A stretch of DNA of 64,000 nucleotides. Origin: Rhizobium sp. Q54 (lineage in GTDB: Bacteria; Pseudomonadota; Alphaproteobacteria; Micropepsales; Micropepsaceae). The stretch is taken from NCBI GenBank assembly GCA_945860165.1, contig CAMAPL010000002.1, positions 62,001-126,000 of the forward strand, read 5' to 3'. The position numbers and the translations under genes are program-made. This document shows positions 16,021-25,760 of this stretch, piece after piece. Under the pieces are notes generated by a model that was given only the letters and a program-made list of their open reading frames with translations, did not search any database and was not told the DNA's origin. Within the stretch, counting starts at the first letter, position 1. Each line of letters begins with the position of its first letter.

Positions 16021-18564
16021 ATGGCGCGTTACAACGCCAAGGAATCGGAAAAACACTGGCAGCAGGAATGGGATGCCCGCGCGCTTTTTGCGACGCCCTT
16101 CCAATCCGACAAGCCCAAATATTATGTGCTGGAGATGTTCCCCTATCCGTCGGGGCGCATCCATATGGGCCATACCCGCAACTACACGATGGGCGACGTC
16201 ATCGCCCGGTTCCGCCGCGCCCAGGGCTATAACGTGCTGCACCCCATGGGCTGGGATGCGTTCGGGCTGCCGGCGGAAAATGCGGCGCGCGACAAGGGTG
16301 TGTCCCCGCGCGACTGGACCTACGAAAATATCGCGGCGATGCGCGAACAGCTCAAGATGATGGGGCTGTCTATCGACTGGAGCCGCGAATTCGCCACCTG
16401 CGATCCGGAATATTATCATCAGCAGCAAAAGCTGTTTCTGGATTTCTACAAGGCCGGGTTCGTCTATCGCAGCGAAGCCGATGTGAACTGGGATCCGGTG
16501 GATATGACCGTGCTCGCCAACGAGCAGGTGATTGACGGGCGCGGCTGGCGCAGCGGCGCCATCGTCGAGCGCCGCAAGCTGTCGCAATGGTTTTTCAAGA
16601 TCACCGGTTTTGCCGACGAGTTGTTGGCGGGCCTCGACACGCTGGACCGCTGGCCGGAAAAAGTCCGCACCATGCAGAAGAACTGGATTGGTCGCAGCGA
16701 AGGCCTGCGCTTCCAGTTCAAACTGTCGAACAACACCGGGCTCGACGTCTTCACCACGCGCCCCGACACCTTGTTCGGCGCGTCTTTCGTGGCCCTGTCG
16801 CCCGATCATCCGCTGGCCCAGGAGCTGGCGGCCCAGGACAAGAAACTGGAAGCCTTCATCGCCGAATGCCGTATGACCGGCACGGCGGAAGCGGAAATCG
16901 AAAAGGCCGAGAAGCTGGGCTTTGATACCGGCCTCACCGCGGCGCATCCGTTCGATCCGAACTGGAAGCTGCCGGTGATGGTGGCCAACTTTGTGCTGAT
17001 GGGCTACGGCACCGGCGCCATCTTCGGCTGCCCGGCGCATGACCAGCGCGACCTGGATTTCGCCCGCAAATACAAACTCAACGTGACGCCGGTGGTGGTG
17101 CCGTCGGACGCTGATCCCAAGAGCTTTGATGTCGGCACCGAAGCCTATGTCGGCCCGGGAAAGCTGGCAAATTCGCGTTTCCTGGACGGCATGACGGTGG
17201 AACAGGCCAAGGCGGAAGTCGCCGCGCGTCTGGAAAAAGACGGCATCGGTAAACGCACGGTGAATTACCGCCTACGCGACTGGCTGGTGTCGCGCCAGCG
17301 GCCCTGGGGCTGTCCCATCCCGATGGTCCATTGCGAAAAATGCGGCGTGTTGCCGGTATCGCTGGACCAGTTGCCGGTCAAGCTGCCCGAGATCATCAAC
17401 TTCAACGTCAAGGGGAATCCGCTCGACGCTGACATCGCCTGGAAGACCACCGCTTGTCCGGCCTGCAAGGGCGCGGCGGTGCGCGACACCGATACGCTGG
17501 ATACGTTTGCGGATTCGTCCTGGTATTTTATCCGCTTCACCAATTCCTATGCCGACACGCCGGTGGACAAACAGGCCGCTGATTATTGGATGCCGGTGGA
17601 CCAGTATATCGGCGGCATCGAGCACGCCATCCTGCATCTTCTTTATGCGCGCTATTTCACCCGCGCCATGTCCAAGCTGGGCCTGGTGCGCGAGCCCGAA
17701 CCTTTCGCCGGCCTGTTCACGCAAGGCATGGTCTGCCACGAGACCTACAAGGATGCGAATGGCAGCTGGGTGACGCCGGATGAAATCGAGAAGTGCGATG
17801 GCAAGGCGTTTTTCCTGGGCACGGACACGGAAGTCGCGATTGGCGCATCCGAAAAGATGTCCAAGTCGAAAAAGAACGTGATTGCGCCGGAAACCATCAT
17901 CGCCGATTACGGCGCCGACACGATCCGCTGGTTCATGCTGTCGGACACTCCACCGGAACGCGACATCGAATGGACCGATGCCGGCGCCGAAGGCTGCTGG
18001 CGCTTCGTGCAGCGCATCTATCGGCTAGCCACCGAAAGCGAAGGATTGCCGTCGGTCGGTGCGCCGGTCACCGCTAACGATGAAGCGTCGAAAACCTTGC
18101 GCCAGGCGACCCACAGGGCTATCGCCGCCGTCACCGGCGATCTGGAAAATCTGCGTTTCAACCGCGCTGTGGCGCAGCTCTACACTTTGGCAAATGCCAT
18201 CGGGGCCGCCGACAAGGCCGATGCCTCCGCCCGGCGCGAGGCGCTGGAAACCATTGTGTTGCTGGCGGCCCCGATGATGCCGCATCTCGCGGAAAGCTGC
18301 TGGCAGGCGCTGGGCCATGCCGAACTGGTGGTGCAAACGCCCTGGCCCAAATATGATCCGGCCCTGACGGCATCGGATTCTGTCACCATCGCCATTCAGG
18401 TCAATGGCAAGCGGCGCGGCGAGATCAGTATGGCCAAGGATGCCGACAGCAAGGCAGTGGAAGCCGCCGCCCTGGCGGACGAAGGCGTGATCCGGTCGCT
18501 GGAAGGCAAGGCGCCCAAAAAAGTGATTGTCGTTCCCAATCGTATCGTCAATATCGTCGCATGA
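16021..18564 (+). CDS. leuS: Leucine--tRNA ligase
   Basis: The 847-residue class I aminoacyl-tRNA synthetase has the HIGH motif in [15 protein letters not shown] (about residue 40) and the KMSKS motif in [10 protein letters not shown] (about 620). It has a CP1 editing domain with [11 protein letters not shown] and [16 protein letters not shown], the zinc-like HCEKCG...CPAC pair, and the C-terminal anticodon-binding domain. Length and motifs are normal. The stop overlaps the lptE start (ATGA), so translation of leuS, lptE and holA is coupled. Confidence 0.97.
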   Translation: MARYNAKESEKHWQQEWDARALFATPFQSDKPKYYVLEMFPYPSGRIHMGHTRNYTMGDVIARFRRAQGYNVLHPMGWDAFGLPAENAARDKGVSPRDWTYENIAAMREQLKMMGLSIDWSREFATCDPEYYHQQQKLFLDFYKAGFVYRSEADVNWDPVDMTVLANEQVIDGRGWRSGAIVERRKLSQWFFKITGFADELLAGLDTLDRWPEKVRTMQKNWIGRSEGLRFQFKLSNNTGLDVFTTRPDTLFGASFVALSPDHPLAQELAAQDKKLEAFIAECRMTGTAEAEIEKAEKLGFDTGLTAAHPFDPNWKLPVMVANFVLMGYGTGAIFGCPAHDQRDLDFARKYKLNVTPVVVPSDADPKSFDVGTEAYVGPGKLANSRFLDGMTVEQAKAEVAARLEKDGIGKRTVNYRLRDWLVSRQRPWGCPIPMVHCEKCGVLPVSLDQLPVKLPEIINFNVKGNPLDADIAWKTTACPACKGAAVRDTDTLDTFADSSWYFIRFTNSYADTPVDKQAADYWMPVDQYIGGIEHAILHLLYARYFTRAMSKLGLVREPEPFAGLFTQGMVCHETYKDANGSWVTPDEIEKCDGKAFFLGTDTEVAIGASEKMSKSKKNVIAPETIIADYGADTIRWFMLSDTPPERDIEWTDAGAEGCWRFVQRIYRLATESEGLPSVGAPVTANDEASKTLRQATHRAIAAVTGDLENLRFNRAVAQLYTLANAIGAADKADASARREALETIVLLAAPMMPHLAESCWQALGHAELVVQTPWPKYDPALTASDSVTIAIQVNGKRRGEISMAKDADSKAVEAAALADEGVIRSLEGKAPKKVIVVPNRIVNIVA

Positions 18565-19040
18565 TCCGGATCGCGGCTCTTGCTGCGCTTGGCATCCTGC
18601 TTTCGGGTTGCGGTTTCCAGCCTATGTATGGCGGCAACCTGGCGCCGGAACTGTCCTCCATTTATGTCGAGGACATCGCGGAACGGAACGGCTTTGAGCT
18701 GCGCACCCGCCTGATTGATGTCCTGAACTCCGATGGCGTGGTGACGGGAAAGCGCTATCGCCTCAAGATCAACCTGAGCGAATCCAGCCAAGGCATTGCG
18801 CTGCAGAACGACGCCGCCATCACCCGCTACAACAACTGGCTGGAAGCCCGCTATGTCCTGAGCGATGCGGGCGGCACGGTGCTCCACCAGGGCAGACAGA
18901 GCGAGCTGTCTTCCTACAATGTGGTGCAATCACCCTATGCCACCGTGGTTGCCGAACAGGATTCCGGCAAGCGCGCGGCGCAGGATCTGGCCGAACGCAT
19001 CCGGCTGGAACTTGGTGCCTGGTTCCGGCGACGCAGATGA
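18561..19040 (+). CDS. lptE: LPS assembly lipoprotein LptE
   Basis: The 159-residue precursor carries a lipoprotein signal ([17 protein letters not shown]; acylated Cys at residue 17). GFQPMYGG is the hallmark at the start of alphaproteobacterial LptE. LptE plugs the LptD barrel that inserts lipopolysaccharide into the outer membrane. It lies between leuS and holA with four-base overlaps on both sides, the order also seen in enterobacteria. Confidence 0.92.
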   Translation: MIRIAALAALGILLSGCGFQPMYGGNLAPELSSIYVEDIAERNGFELRTRLIDVLNSDGVVTGKRYRLKINLSESSQGIALQNDAAITRYNNWLEARYVLSDAGGTVLHQGRQSELSSYNVVQSPYATVVAEQDSGKRAAQDLAERIRLELGAWFRRRR

Positions 19041-20062
19041 TCGTCAAGAATCACGAAGCCGATCGCTATGTCACCGCGCCCCCCAAGGGGCTGATGCTGG
19101 CGCTGGTTTATGGTCCCGATGCGGGCTTGGTGCAGGAACGCGCCGAAAAGCTGCTCAAGACCGTGGCGCCCGATTTGACCGATCCCTTCAATGTCGCGGA
19201 CTTGAACGAAGCCGCCCTGCTGGGCGACCCCGCGCGGCTGGCCGATGAAGCCGCCGCCATTTCAATGATGGGCGGCCGGCGGGTGGTCAGGATACGCGGC
19301 GCGGGCAACGACCTGGCCGAGCTGTTTGAATCCTTCATGGACCACCATAAGGGCGATGCCCTAGTGGTGATCGAGGCGGGCGATCTGGCAAAGACCAGCG
19401 CCTTGCGCAAGATTTTCGACGGCCACAAGAGCGCCGCCGCCATTCAATGCTATCCGGACTCGGCGCGGGATTTGGGCGATGTGGTGCGTGATGCACTGCG
19501 CGCCGAAGGCCTGTCCATCGCGCCCGATGCGCTAGAAGATGCGGTGTCGCGGCTGGGCTCGGATCGCGGCGTGACGCGGCGGGAGATTGAAAAGCTGCTG
19601 CTCTACATGCATGGCAAGAAGCAGGTCGGGATCGAGGATGTCCGCGCCGTGATGGGCGACGAGGCGGAAGCGCGCAGCGAAAGCGCCTGCGACGCAGCGG
19701 CGGGCGGCGACCTCGCAAAGCTGGACCGCGAACTGGAACGGCTCTGGGTTTCAGATACCCAGCCGGCCCAGGTGATCCGCAGCGCCATGGGGCATTTCCA
19801 GAAACTGCTGCAGGCGCGCGAAAGCACCAGTCGCGGCGAGGCATTGGACACGGTGATGAAGCGTCTGCGCCCACCGGTACATTTTTCGCGGCAAGCAGGC
19901 TTCAAGGCCCAGGCCCAGCGCTGGAACAGCGACAAATTGGGCGAGGCGCTGGACATGCTGCTGGAAGCGGAAGTATTGACCCGCACCACCGGCGTTCCCG
20001 CGGAAGCGGTGACAGGCCGCACCCTGATGAACATCGCCGCCATAGCAAAGGGCAGAATGTAA
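19037..20062 (+). CDS. holA: DNA polymerase III subunit delta
   Basis: The 341-residue clamp-loader subunit delta has the AAA+-like N-terminal domain ([19 protein letters not shown]; the degenerate P-loop is typical), [15 protein letters not shown], the middle lid region with [16 protein letters not shown], and a C-terminal helical collar domain. It opens the beta clamp for loading. It overlaps lptE by ATGA; hisF follows after 16 bases. Confidence 0.94.
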   Translation: MIVKNHEADRYVTAPPKGLMLALVYGPDAGLVQERAEKLLKTVAPDLTDPFNVADLNEAALLGDPARLADEAAAISMMGGRRVVRIRGAGNDLAELFESFMDHHKGDALVVIEAGDLAKTSALRKIFDGHKSAAAIQCYPDSARDLGDVVRDALRAEGLSIAPDALEDAVSRLGSDRGVTRREIEKLLLYMHGKKQVGIEDVRAVMGDEAEARSESACDAAAGGDLAKLDRELERLWVSDTQPAQVIRSAMGHFQKLLQARESTSRGEALDTVMKRLRPPVHFSRQAGFKAQAQRWNSDKLGEALDMLLEAEVLTRTTGVPAEAVTGRTLMNIAAIAKGRM

Positions 20063-20078
20063 TGCTCCTAGTATCCCC

Positions 20079-20840
20079 ATGCTAAAGATCCGCATCATCC
20101 CCTGCCTAGACGTCAAGGATGGCCGTGTGGTCAAGGGCGTGAATTTCGAGGGGTTATGCGATGCCGGCGATCCGGTGGAGCAGGCGATCCTGTACGACAA
20201 GGCGGGCGCCGACGAGCTCTGCTTCCTGGACATCACCGCATCCCACGAAAATCGCGGCACGATCTTGGATGTGGTGCGTCGCACGGCGGAAGTCTCTTTC
20301 ATGCCGCTGACGGTGGGCGGCGGGGTGCGCACCCTGGACGACATCCGCGCGCTGCTGCTGGCGGGGGCCGACAAGGTTTCGATCAACACCGCCGCCGTCT
20401 CGCGCCCTGAATTCGTCAAGGAGGCGGCGGAGAAATTCGGCAGCCAGTGCATCGTCGCCGCGATTGATGCCAAGAAGGGCGAAAAGGGCAACTATGCAAT
20501 CTTCACCCATGGCGGCCGCAAGCCCACCGGCATCGATGCGGTGGAACATGCCAAAAGGCTGGTCGGCTATGGTGCGGGCGAAATCCTGCTCACCTCCATG
20601 GACCGCGATGGGGTGAAATCGGGCTATGACCTGGAACTGACCCGTGCCGTGGCGGATGCGGTTGTCGTGCCGGTGATCGCCTCGGGCGGCGTGGGCAATG
20701 TCCAGGATCTGGTGGACGGTGTGGTACGCGGCCATGCCAGCGCCGTGCTGGCGGCGTCCATTTTCCATTTCGGCGAAGTCAGCATTGCGCAGGCAAAGGC
20801 GGCGCTGGCGGCAGCTGGCCTGCCCACGCGGCCGATCTGA
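20079..20840 (+). CDS. hisF: Imidazole glycerol phosphate synthase cyclase subunit
   Basis: The 253-residue (beta-alpha)8 barrel has the catalytic Asp in [14 protein letters not shown] (residue 11) and the second Asp in IDAKKG (about 130). The phosphate-binding loops [12 protein letters not shown] and IASGGVGN are intact. With HisH it makes IGP and AICAR in histidine synthesis. No other his gene is adjacent; hisE is 15 kb upstream on the other strand. A CHAD gene follows after three bases. Confidence 0.96.
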   Translation: MLKIRIIPCLDVKDGRVVKGVNFEGLCDAGDPVEQAILYDKAGADELCFLDITASHENRGTILDVVRRTAEVSFMPLTVGGGVRTLDDIRALLLAGADKVSINTAAVSRPEFVKEAAEKFGSQCIVAAIDAKKGEKGNYAIFTHGGRKPTGIDAVEHAKRLVGYGAGEILLTSMDRDGVKSGYDLELTRAVADAVVVPVIASGGVGNVQDLVDGVVRGHASAVLAASIFHFGEVSIAQAKAALAAAGLPTRPI

Positions 20841-20843
20841 ATC

Positions 20844-21812
20844 ATGGACGATCCCCGCGTCACCATTCATTCCCTCGCTCGCCGCAATCTCGGCCCGGCC
20901 CAGCCGGTCAAGGCGCTGCCCGCCTATGTCGCCGCCGCGATGCGGCCCGAGGAAGCCTTTCGCGCCGCCTTGTCCGATTGCCTCGCCCAGATCACCGCCA
21001 ATGCCGCGATTCTGAGGGTGGGACGATCGGCGGAAGGCCTGCATCAATTGCGGGTGGCCTTCCGCCGGCTGGAAGTGGCGCTGGGCGCCTTCGGGCGGGA
21101 GTTCGGCCAGGAATGGCTGGAGGAATTGCGCGGCCGCGCCAAGATCCTGTCCGGGCGGCTGGCGCTGGCGCGCGACCTGGATGTGTTTGTCGGAAAGTTT
21201 CTCGAAACGCCACCTCATGAGAAAGACGCCGAAGGTTTCGCGCAATTGCGCGCGCGGGTGGAACGGGCGCGCGACGGGGCCTGGGCTGACACCGCCGCCT
21301 GCATCAAGTCGCCCGCCTTTGAGCTTTTCACCGACGATGTCGCGGGCCTGGCCCAGTCGCAATTGCCGCTGACCCGCCAGCGCCGCCTGCCCAGGACGGC
21401 CTCGCGGATGCTGGATCGCCAGATTGCGCGGGTGAAGAAGCGCGGCCGTACCGCCCGGTCGCGGGACGAAGGCGATTTGCACCGGCTGCGCATCGCGCTC
21501 AAGACGCTGCGCTACACCGCCGAATTCTTTGCTCCGCTCTATCCCAAGCGCGATGTGCAACGCTATCTCAAGCAAGTGCGGGGGTTGCAGGCCGATCTGG
21601 GCGATCTCAACGATGCCGCCAATGTCCGTGCCGTGATCGGCCAGCTGCTGCGCCCCGAAGACAATAAGAGCGTGAAAAAGGAAAATGACTCCGCCCTGCG
21701 TTTTGCCGCCGGCGCCCTGGTGGGCTGGTATGGGGCACAGACGCCGCGCGTCATCCACAAGGCTTTGAAGCGTTATCGCAAGTTCCGCAAACTCACACCG
21801 TTCTGGCGTTAG
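20844..21812 (+). CDS. CHAD domain-containing protein
   Basis: The 322-residue protein consists of two CHAD four-helix units (about 35-165 and 195-310) with the conserved histidine/arginine contexts GLHQLRVAFRRLEVAL, RDLDVF, DLHRLRIALKTLRYTAEFF and LGDLNDAANVRAV. CHAD domains bind inorganic polyphosphate through these basic residues. There is no CYTH triphosphatase domain attached, unlike many relatives. It sits directly behind hisF and is probably co-transcribed; the functional link is not obvious. Confidence 0.9.
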   Translation: MDDPRVTIHSLARRNLGPAQPVKALPAYVAAAMRPEEAFRAALSDCLAQITANAAILRVGRSAEGLHQLRVAFRRLEVALGAFGREFGQEWLEELRGRAKILSGRLALARDLDVFVGKFLETPPHEKDAEGFAQLRARVERARDGAWADTAACIKSPAFELFTDDVAGLAQSQLPLTRQRRLPRTASRMLDRQIARVKKRGRTARSRDEGDLHRLRIALKTLRYTAEFFAPLYPKRDVQRYLKQVRGLQADLGDLNDAANVRAVIGQLLRPEDNKSVKKENDSALRFAAGALVGWYGAQTPRVIHKALKRYRKFRKLTPFWR

Positions 21813-21825
21813 TCCTCATTTCTTC

Positions 21826-21903
21826 ATGGCCGGCCTTGAGCCGGCCATCCAGAGATTCCCGGGTGCGCTTGTTGCACTGGATGGGCGGGTCAAGCCCGAC
21901 CAT
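21826..21903. repeat. Paired palindromic intergenic repeat (BIME-like)
   Basis: The left unit ATGGCCGGC-CTTGA-GCCGGCCAT is a perfect 9-bp-stem hairpin. The right unit ATGGGCGGG-TCAAG-CCCGACCAT has one mismatch. Each is joined to CCAG or CTGG, so the two units form a larger inverted repeat around a 33-nt centre. This resembles the GGCCGGGTCAAGCCCGGCC-type repeats common between convergent genes in Alphaproteobacteria. It lies between the ends of CHAD (+) and the phosphatase (-) and may act as a bidirectional terminator. Confidence 0.7.
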
Positions 21904-21908
21904 GGAGA

Positions 21909-22496
21909 CTAAAAGGACACAAATTCCAGATTGAGCGCTTCGATCTTCGGCGTTCCGTTTGCGCCCAGCGACAGGACCAGAATCTTCGACACATCCAGAT
22001 CGGCTGGCATCGCCGCGCCCATGTTCCAGCCGGTCGCCAGGGTATAAGCGGCGCGCAGCACGCCCAGATGCGCCACCGCCACGGCATCGCCGTCGCTGCT
22101 TGCGGCATCTTTCAGAAAGGCGCCAACCCGGGCATGCAGCTCGCCGGTGGATTCCCCGCCCAGTGGACGAAAGGCTTCGCCCCGCTGCGAACCGGCTTTC
22201 ACAAAGGCGTCCTCGCCATGCTGGGCGAAAATCTGCTCGCGGGTCAGGCCTTCCCACCGGCCCCAATATTGCTCCATCAGCCGCGCGTCCAGAACCGCTT
22301 CGCCCAGCGCCAAGGCCTGGATGGTCTGCCGGACGCGCAGCAGCGGGCTGGAATAGACGCGGCTGACCGCGAAGGGCAGGCGCAGCGCCGCCATTTTGGC
22401 CAGACCCGCGTCACTGAGCGGAATGTCGGTATGACCCTGTATCTTTCCCGCAGCGTTCCATTCTGTGGGGCCGTGCCGGAGTAGTGCTAGTTTCAC
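21909..22496 (-). CDS. Histidine phosphatase family protein
   Basis: The 195-residue phosphoglycerate-mutase-like fold has the RHG catalytic motif at the start (ALLRHGPTEWN), the SSPLLRVRQT arginine site, the YWGRWEGLT proton-donor region and the second His in VAVAHLGVLRAA. Substrates of this branch range from alpha-ribazole phosphate to sugar phosphates; none can be assigned. The start is a GTG at 22496. The whole 94-base space back to the xth stop is a dispersed repeat, and no Shine-Dalgarno motif is visible within it. Confidence 0.87.
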   Translation of the reverse strand: MKLALLRHGPTEWNAAGKIQGHTDIPLSDAGLAKMAALRLPFAVSRVYSSPLLRVRQTIQALALGEAVLDARLMEQYWGRWEGLTREQIFAQHGEDAFVKAGSQRGEAFRPLGGESTGELHARVGAFLKDAASSDGDAVAVAHLGVLRAAYTLATGWNMGAAMPADLDVSKILVLSLGANGTPKIEALNLEFVSF

Positions 22497-22590
22497 GGAG
22501 CGACGAGCCGGCGAAGCGTCAGCGAAGTCGCCCGGCGCCGGAGGCGCCTATTTATCAATGGGCGCATTCGCGCCCGTGCGCGCGACCATT
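22497..22590 (-). repeat. Double-hairpin dispersed repeat, copy B
   Basis: The 94-nt element aligns end to end with copy A (12038-12132). Read on the minus strand it starts AATGGTCGCGCG, then a GGGCGC-GAAT-GCGCCC hairpin, spacer TTGATAAATA, a second hairpin GGCGCC-TCC-GGCGCC, and ends GCTCC. It begins directly after the xth TGA and ends directly before the GTG of the phosphatase gene, filling the intergenic space exactly. Stem bases differ from copy A in compensating ways, so the folded shape is conserved more than the sequence. Confidence 0.75.
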
Positions 22591-23403
22591 TCATATGTCG
22601 ATCTCCACGATCACGGGCACATGATCGCTGGCCTTCTGCCAGCCGCGCATCTTCTTCAAAATCCTCTGTGACTTCAGCGCGCCCTTCAGGCCCGGACTGG
22701 TCCAGACATGGTCCAGCCTGCGCCCGCGATCTGAGGCCTCCCAATCGGCGGCGCGATAACTCCACCAGGAATAGATTTTCTCTTCCGCCGGAATGAAGTG
22801 GCGGGTGGCATCGATCCAGTCGAGCGCGGCCTGCACCTCGCCCAGCAATTTGGTCTCCACCGGCGTGTGGCTGACGATGTTCAGAAGCTGCTTGTGGCTC
22901 CACACATCATGCTCCTGCGGCGCGACATTGAGATCGCCGAGCAGAAGGACGGGATGGGTTTTTTTCGCTTTGCGCGCCGCGAAGAATTTTTCCATGCCCT
23001 GGAGAAAATGCAGCTTGTGGGCGAACTTCGGATTCGCCTTGGGATCGGGAATATCGCCGCCCGCCGGCACATAGAAATTATGCAGTTCCAAGCCATTGGC
23101 CAGGGTCACGCCCATGTGTCGGGCATGGCCCTCGCGGCAGAAATCCTGGACGCCGGCTTCGCGGAACGGGGTTTTCGAAAGGATCGCCACGCCGTGATAG
23201 GCCTTCTGGCCAGCAATGGCCTGGTGCGTGTAGCCCAGCTTGTGAAAGGGGAGCTTGGGAAACAGCTCGTCCATCACCTTGGTTTCCTGCAGGCAGAGCA
23301 CGTCGGGCCGCTCATCGCGCAGGAAGCGGGCCACCAGCTGGATGCGGTGGCGCACCGAATTGACGTTCCAGGTGGCGATTTTCAAACTTTGCACCCCTTC
23401 CAT
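22591..23403 (-). CDS. xth: Exodeoxyribonuclease III
   Basis: The roughly 270-residue AP endonuclease/exonuclease III has the catalytic motifs IATWNVNSVRHR, LCLQETKV, the LLLGDLNVAP pair of acidic/Asn residues, and a C-terminal SDHVPVIVEIDI with the catalytic His. It incises abasic sites in base-excision repair. The start is set at ATG 23403 (MEGVQSLKIATWN); a TTG at 23385 directly before KIATWN is equally plausible because many homologues begin there. Confidence 0.93.
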   Translation of the reverse strand: MEGVQSLKIATWNVNSVRHRIQLVARFLRDERPDVLCLQETKVMDELFPKLPFHKLGYTHQAIAGQKAYHGVAILSKTPFREAGVQDFCREGHARHMGVTLANGLELHNFYVPAGGDIPDPKANPKFAHKLHFLQGMEKFFAARKAKKTHPVLLLGDLNVAPQEHDVWSHKQLLNIVSHTPVETKLLGEVQAALDWIDATRHFIPAEEKIYSWWSYRAADWEASDRGRRLDHVWTSPGLKGALKSQRILKKMRGWQKASDHVPVIVEIDI

Positions 23404-23546
23404 GCTGCAACTGCACAGCAGATACATGTTTGAACGCAATTTAATTGCGAATTCAATGACTTCAATATGTTAACGACTATTTTCGCCACATGATAGTCAT
23501 AAAATGCATGTCTTGGCTTCATTGAATAGCAACCATCAGCAGTATA

Positions 23547-23561
23547 TATTGCAGTGCAATA
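23547..23561. promoter_or_regulatory. 15-nt perfect palindrome upstream of the small membrane peptide
   Basis: The sequence TATTGCA-G-TGCAATA is a perfect inverted repeat 50 bases before the start of the 44-codon gene. It sits in an AT-rich stretch (23440-23610) that contrasts with the GC-rich surroundings. A second inverted repeat, GACTAT-N12-ATAGTC, lies near 23476-23499. The shape fits a dimeric repressor or activator site. The protein that binds it is unknown. Confidence 0.5.
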
Positions 23562-23610
23562 AGAAATTTCGAACCAGTCGTATCAGACTTGACTTTCAAA
23601 GGAGCACGAC

Positions 23611-23745
23611 ATGACCAAAAACTTTCGTAGCCAGACTTCGCAGCAAGACGAGACGGTGAACAATACCATCGCCGATATCTTCAATGTTGCCGCCATCGCG
23701 CTGACCGGCGTGCTGGGCCTTCTGACCATCGCCGCCACCATCTAA
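23611..23745 (+). CDS. Small membrane peptide (44 residues), hypothetical
   Basis: ATG 23611 to TAA 23743-23745 encodes 44 residues: a polar, Gln/Asn/Thr-rich N-terminal half ([13 protein letters not shown]) and a hydrophobic C-terminal helix ([20 protein letters not shown]) ending at the stop. A consensus ribosome site AAAGGAG lies six bases before the ATG, stronger than most in this window. The upstream 170 bases are AT-rich with palindromes, as expected of a real promoter region. The stop overlaps the end of convergent tsaD by four bases. I do not recognise the family; likely a single-pass inner-membrane peptide. Confidence 0.6.
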   Translation: MTKNFRSQTSQQDETVNNTIADIFNVAAIALTGVLGLLTIAATI

Positions 23746-24794
23746 CGGACGGCGAGCGGCCAACGTGCCCTGGGCGAGATCGAGAGATCGTCACCGTTCG
23801 CGCCGGCCGCAAGACGTTCCGCGCCCGCCCAGGCGATCATGGCCGCATTGTCGGTACAGAGTTTGGGCGGCGGGGCGCGGAGGATGAAATCCTCGCTTCC
23901 GCACAATTGGGCCAGCGCCGCGCCGATCGCCTGATTGGCCGCCACGCCTCCCGCGACCACCATCGTATTGGCGTCCGGGAAATCGGCCCGAAACAGGCCC
24001 ATGGCGAAGCGGCTGCGGTCGCGCAGGATATCGATCACAGCGGCCTGGAAAGAGGCGCTGGCGTCCGCTACCGAAACGCGTCGGTCCTGCGCCAGCTGGC
24101 GCAACGCTGTCTTCAAACCGGAAAAAGAAAAATCCGCCCCGGCCCGGTCCTGCTTGTTCTTGAACAGCAGCGGGCGCGGCAGATCATAGGCTTTGGGATT
24201 GCCGCTGCGCGCCGCTTCTTCCACTGCCGGACCGCCGGGATAGGGCAGGCCAAGAATCTTGGCGGTCTTGTCGAAGGCCTCGCCCACTGCATCGTCAATC
24301 GTGCTGCCATAGAGGCGAAAATCATCGACGCCGCCGACACCGAGAAGCTGACAATGCCCGCCCGAAACCAGCAACAGCAAAAAGGGAAATTCCACGCCAT
24401 GGGTCAGCCGAGCGGTGAGGGCGTGGCCCATCAGGTGATTGACGGCCAGCAGCGGTTTTCCCGCGCATAGGGCCAGGGCCTTGGCGGTGGTCAGTCCCAC
24501 CATCACCCCGCCGATCAACCCGGGGCCGGCGGTGGCGGCGATGCCGTCCAGCTCCTGCAGGGTGATTTTCGCCTCGTCCAGCGCGCGCTCGATCACGCCA
24601 TCCAGTATTTCCAGATGGGCGCGGCTGGCGATTTCCGGCACCACCCCGCCATAGGGCGCATGGGCCTCGGTCTGGCTGAACACGATATTGGAGAGAATTT
24701 CGCCGGGGCCGGGAATGCGTCCGCGCACCACCGACGCCGCGGTTTCGTCGCAGCTGGTCTCGATGCCCAGAATGGTGAAAGGCTTGTCACGCAT
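23742..24794 (-). CDS. tsaD: tRNA N6-adenosine threonylcarbamoyltransferase
   Basis: The 350-residue Kae1/TsaD protein transfers the threonylcarbamoyl group to A37 of ANN-decoding tRNAs, with TsaB and TsaE. Seen: [16 protein letters not shown], the iron-binding HxxxH in [21 protein letters not shown] and the C-terminal [12 protein letters not shown] and [12 protein letters not shown]. The start at 24794 ([16 protein letters not shown]) fits the family; the longer frame to 24953 is antisense to hemD. It diverges from hemD over 48 bases. Confidence 0.96.
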   Translation of the reverse strand: MRDKPFTILGIETSCDETAASVVRGRIPGPGEILSNIVFSQTEAHAPYGGVVPEIASRAHLEILDGVIERALDEAKITLQELDGIAATAGPGLIGGVMVGLTTAKALALCAGKPLLAVNHLMGHALTARLTHGVEFPFLLLLVSGGHCQLLGVGGVDDFRLYGSTIDDAVGEAFDKTAKILGLPYPGGPAVEEAARSGNPKAYDLPRPLLFKNKQDRAGADFSFSGLKTALRQLAQDRRVSVADASASFQAAVIDILRDRSRFAMGLFRADFPDANTMVVAGGVAANQAIGAALAQLCGSEDFILRAPPPKLCTDNAAMIAWAGAERLAAGANGDDLSISPRARWPLAVR

Positions 24795-24842
24795 GGGCCG
24801 CTGCTTTACGCCCAAATGGCCATGCGTCAAAGGCGCTGATAC

Positions 24843-25529
24843 ATGCACGTCCTGGTGACCAGACCTGTGGAAGACGGAGAAGAAATCGCCGCGCGTCTGG
24901 CCGAGATGGGCCATACCGCGCTGCTTGCGCCGTTGCTCAGCACGCAATTCCATGACGGCCCGGAACCCGATCTGAAAAATGTCCAGGCGATACTAGCGAC
25001 TAGCGCCAACGGCATCCGGGCTTTGATCCGGCGAACAGCGCGGCGCGACCTGCCGATTTTCGCCGTGGGGCCGCAAACAACCGAAGAAGCGCGCAGGGGC
25101 GGATTTATCGACATCAGAAATGCTGATGGCGATGCCCGTGCTTTGGCCGGGGCAACGGCGGGCTGGATCACGCCGCAAAAAGGCGTACTGCTGCATGTTT
25201 GCAGCGAGGACGCGCCGGGGACTTTGGCGGAAAATCTCAGCCAGCTAGGTTTTTCAGTGCGCCGCGCCGCGCTCTATCGTGTGGACGCCGCGCCCGTCCT
25301 GCCGCCCGCGGCACGCGCCGGGCTGAGCCAGGGCGCGCTGGATGCGGCGCTTTTTTTCTCGCCGCGCAGCGCGCGGATTTTCTGCAAGCTGGCGCAAGGT
25401 CTGCCGACACAAAAGCTGATCGCGCTGTGCATCAGCCCCGTCACCGCCAATGCCCTGCCACTTCCTTTCCGGGAGGTGCGCATCGCGGCGGCGCCAAACC
25501 AGGCTTCGCTCCTGGCGCGTATTCAATAA
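24843..25529 (+). CDS. hemD: Uroporphyrinogen-III synthase
   Basis: The 228-residue protein matches the two-domain HemD fold: [17 protein letters not shown] at the N-terminus, [13 protein letters not shown], the hinge, [12 protein letters not shown] and [11 protein letters not shown] near the end. It closes hydroxymethylbilane to uroporphyrinogen III in tetrapyrrole synthesis. It is divergent from tsaD, which is typical for the class. The usual downstream partners (a mitofilin-like COG4223 protein and hemY) are absent; decayed genes follow instead. HemD is poorly conserved, so the assignment leans on context as well. Confidence 0.85.
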   Translation: MHVLVTRPVEDGEEIAARLAEMGHTALLAPLLSTQFHDGPEPDLKNVQAILATSANGIRALIRRTARRDLPIFAVGPQTTEEARRGGFIDIRNADGDARALAGATAGWITPQKGVLLHVCSEDAPGTLAENLSQLGFSVRRAALYRVDAAPVLPPAARAGLSQGALDAALFFSPRSARIFCKLAQGLPTQKLIALCISPVTANALPLPFREVRIAAAPNQASLLARIQ

Positions 25530-25760
25530 ACTATTGTATAAGTTACATTATTTACGAATTCGCGCGTGCCGGCGCCTTGGGTCTGGGCCCGTACCATCGA
25601 GCGGCCAATTGGCGCGGCACCGCGCCACAACGCGGCGCTTCTTGCGGCAGGCCGGAAGTCCTGTGAGACTTCGTGGATCCAGAATGAAGCTTTCGCGGAT
25701 ACTGAGGATTTTGGCGCCCTCAATATTATCGCCGGACCAGGCCGGGTTTCGTAGCCGGGG
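25530..25760. other. Non-coding stretch between hemD and a pseudogene
   Basis: About 230 bases hold no convincing gene. Short open frames in all directions lack ribosome sites and recognisable domains. The segment begins AT-rich (TAAACTATTGTATAAGTTACATTA region) and then returns to normal composition. It may be the remains of the 5' part of the ATP-grasp gene that follows or of a lost gene. Confidence 0.5.

Noticed and set aside
20154-21758. 534-codon open frame antisense to hisF and the CHAD gene
   Set aside because: It spans two well-supported genes on the other strand and shows no domain or ribosome site; a shadow frame.
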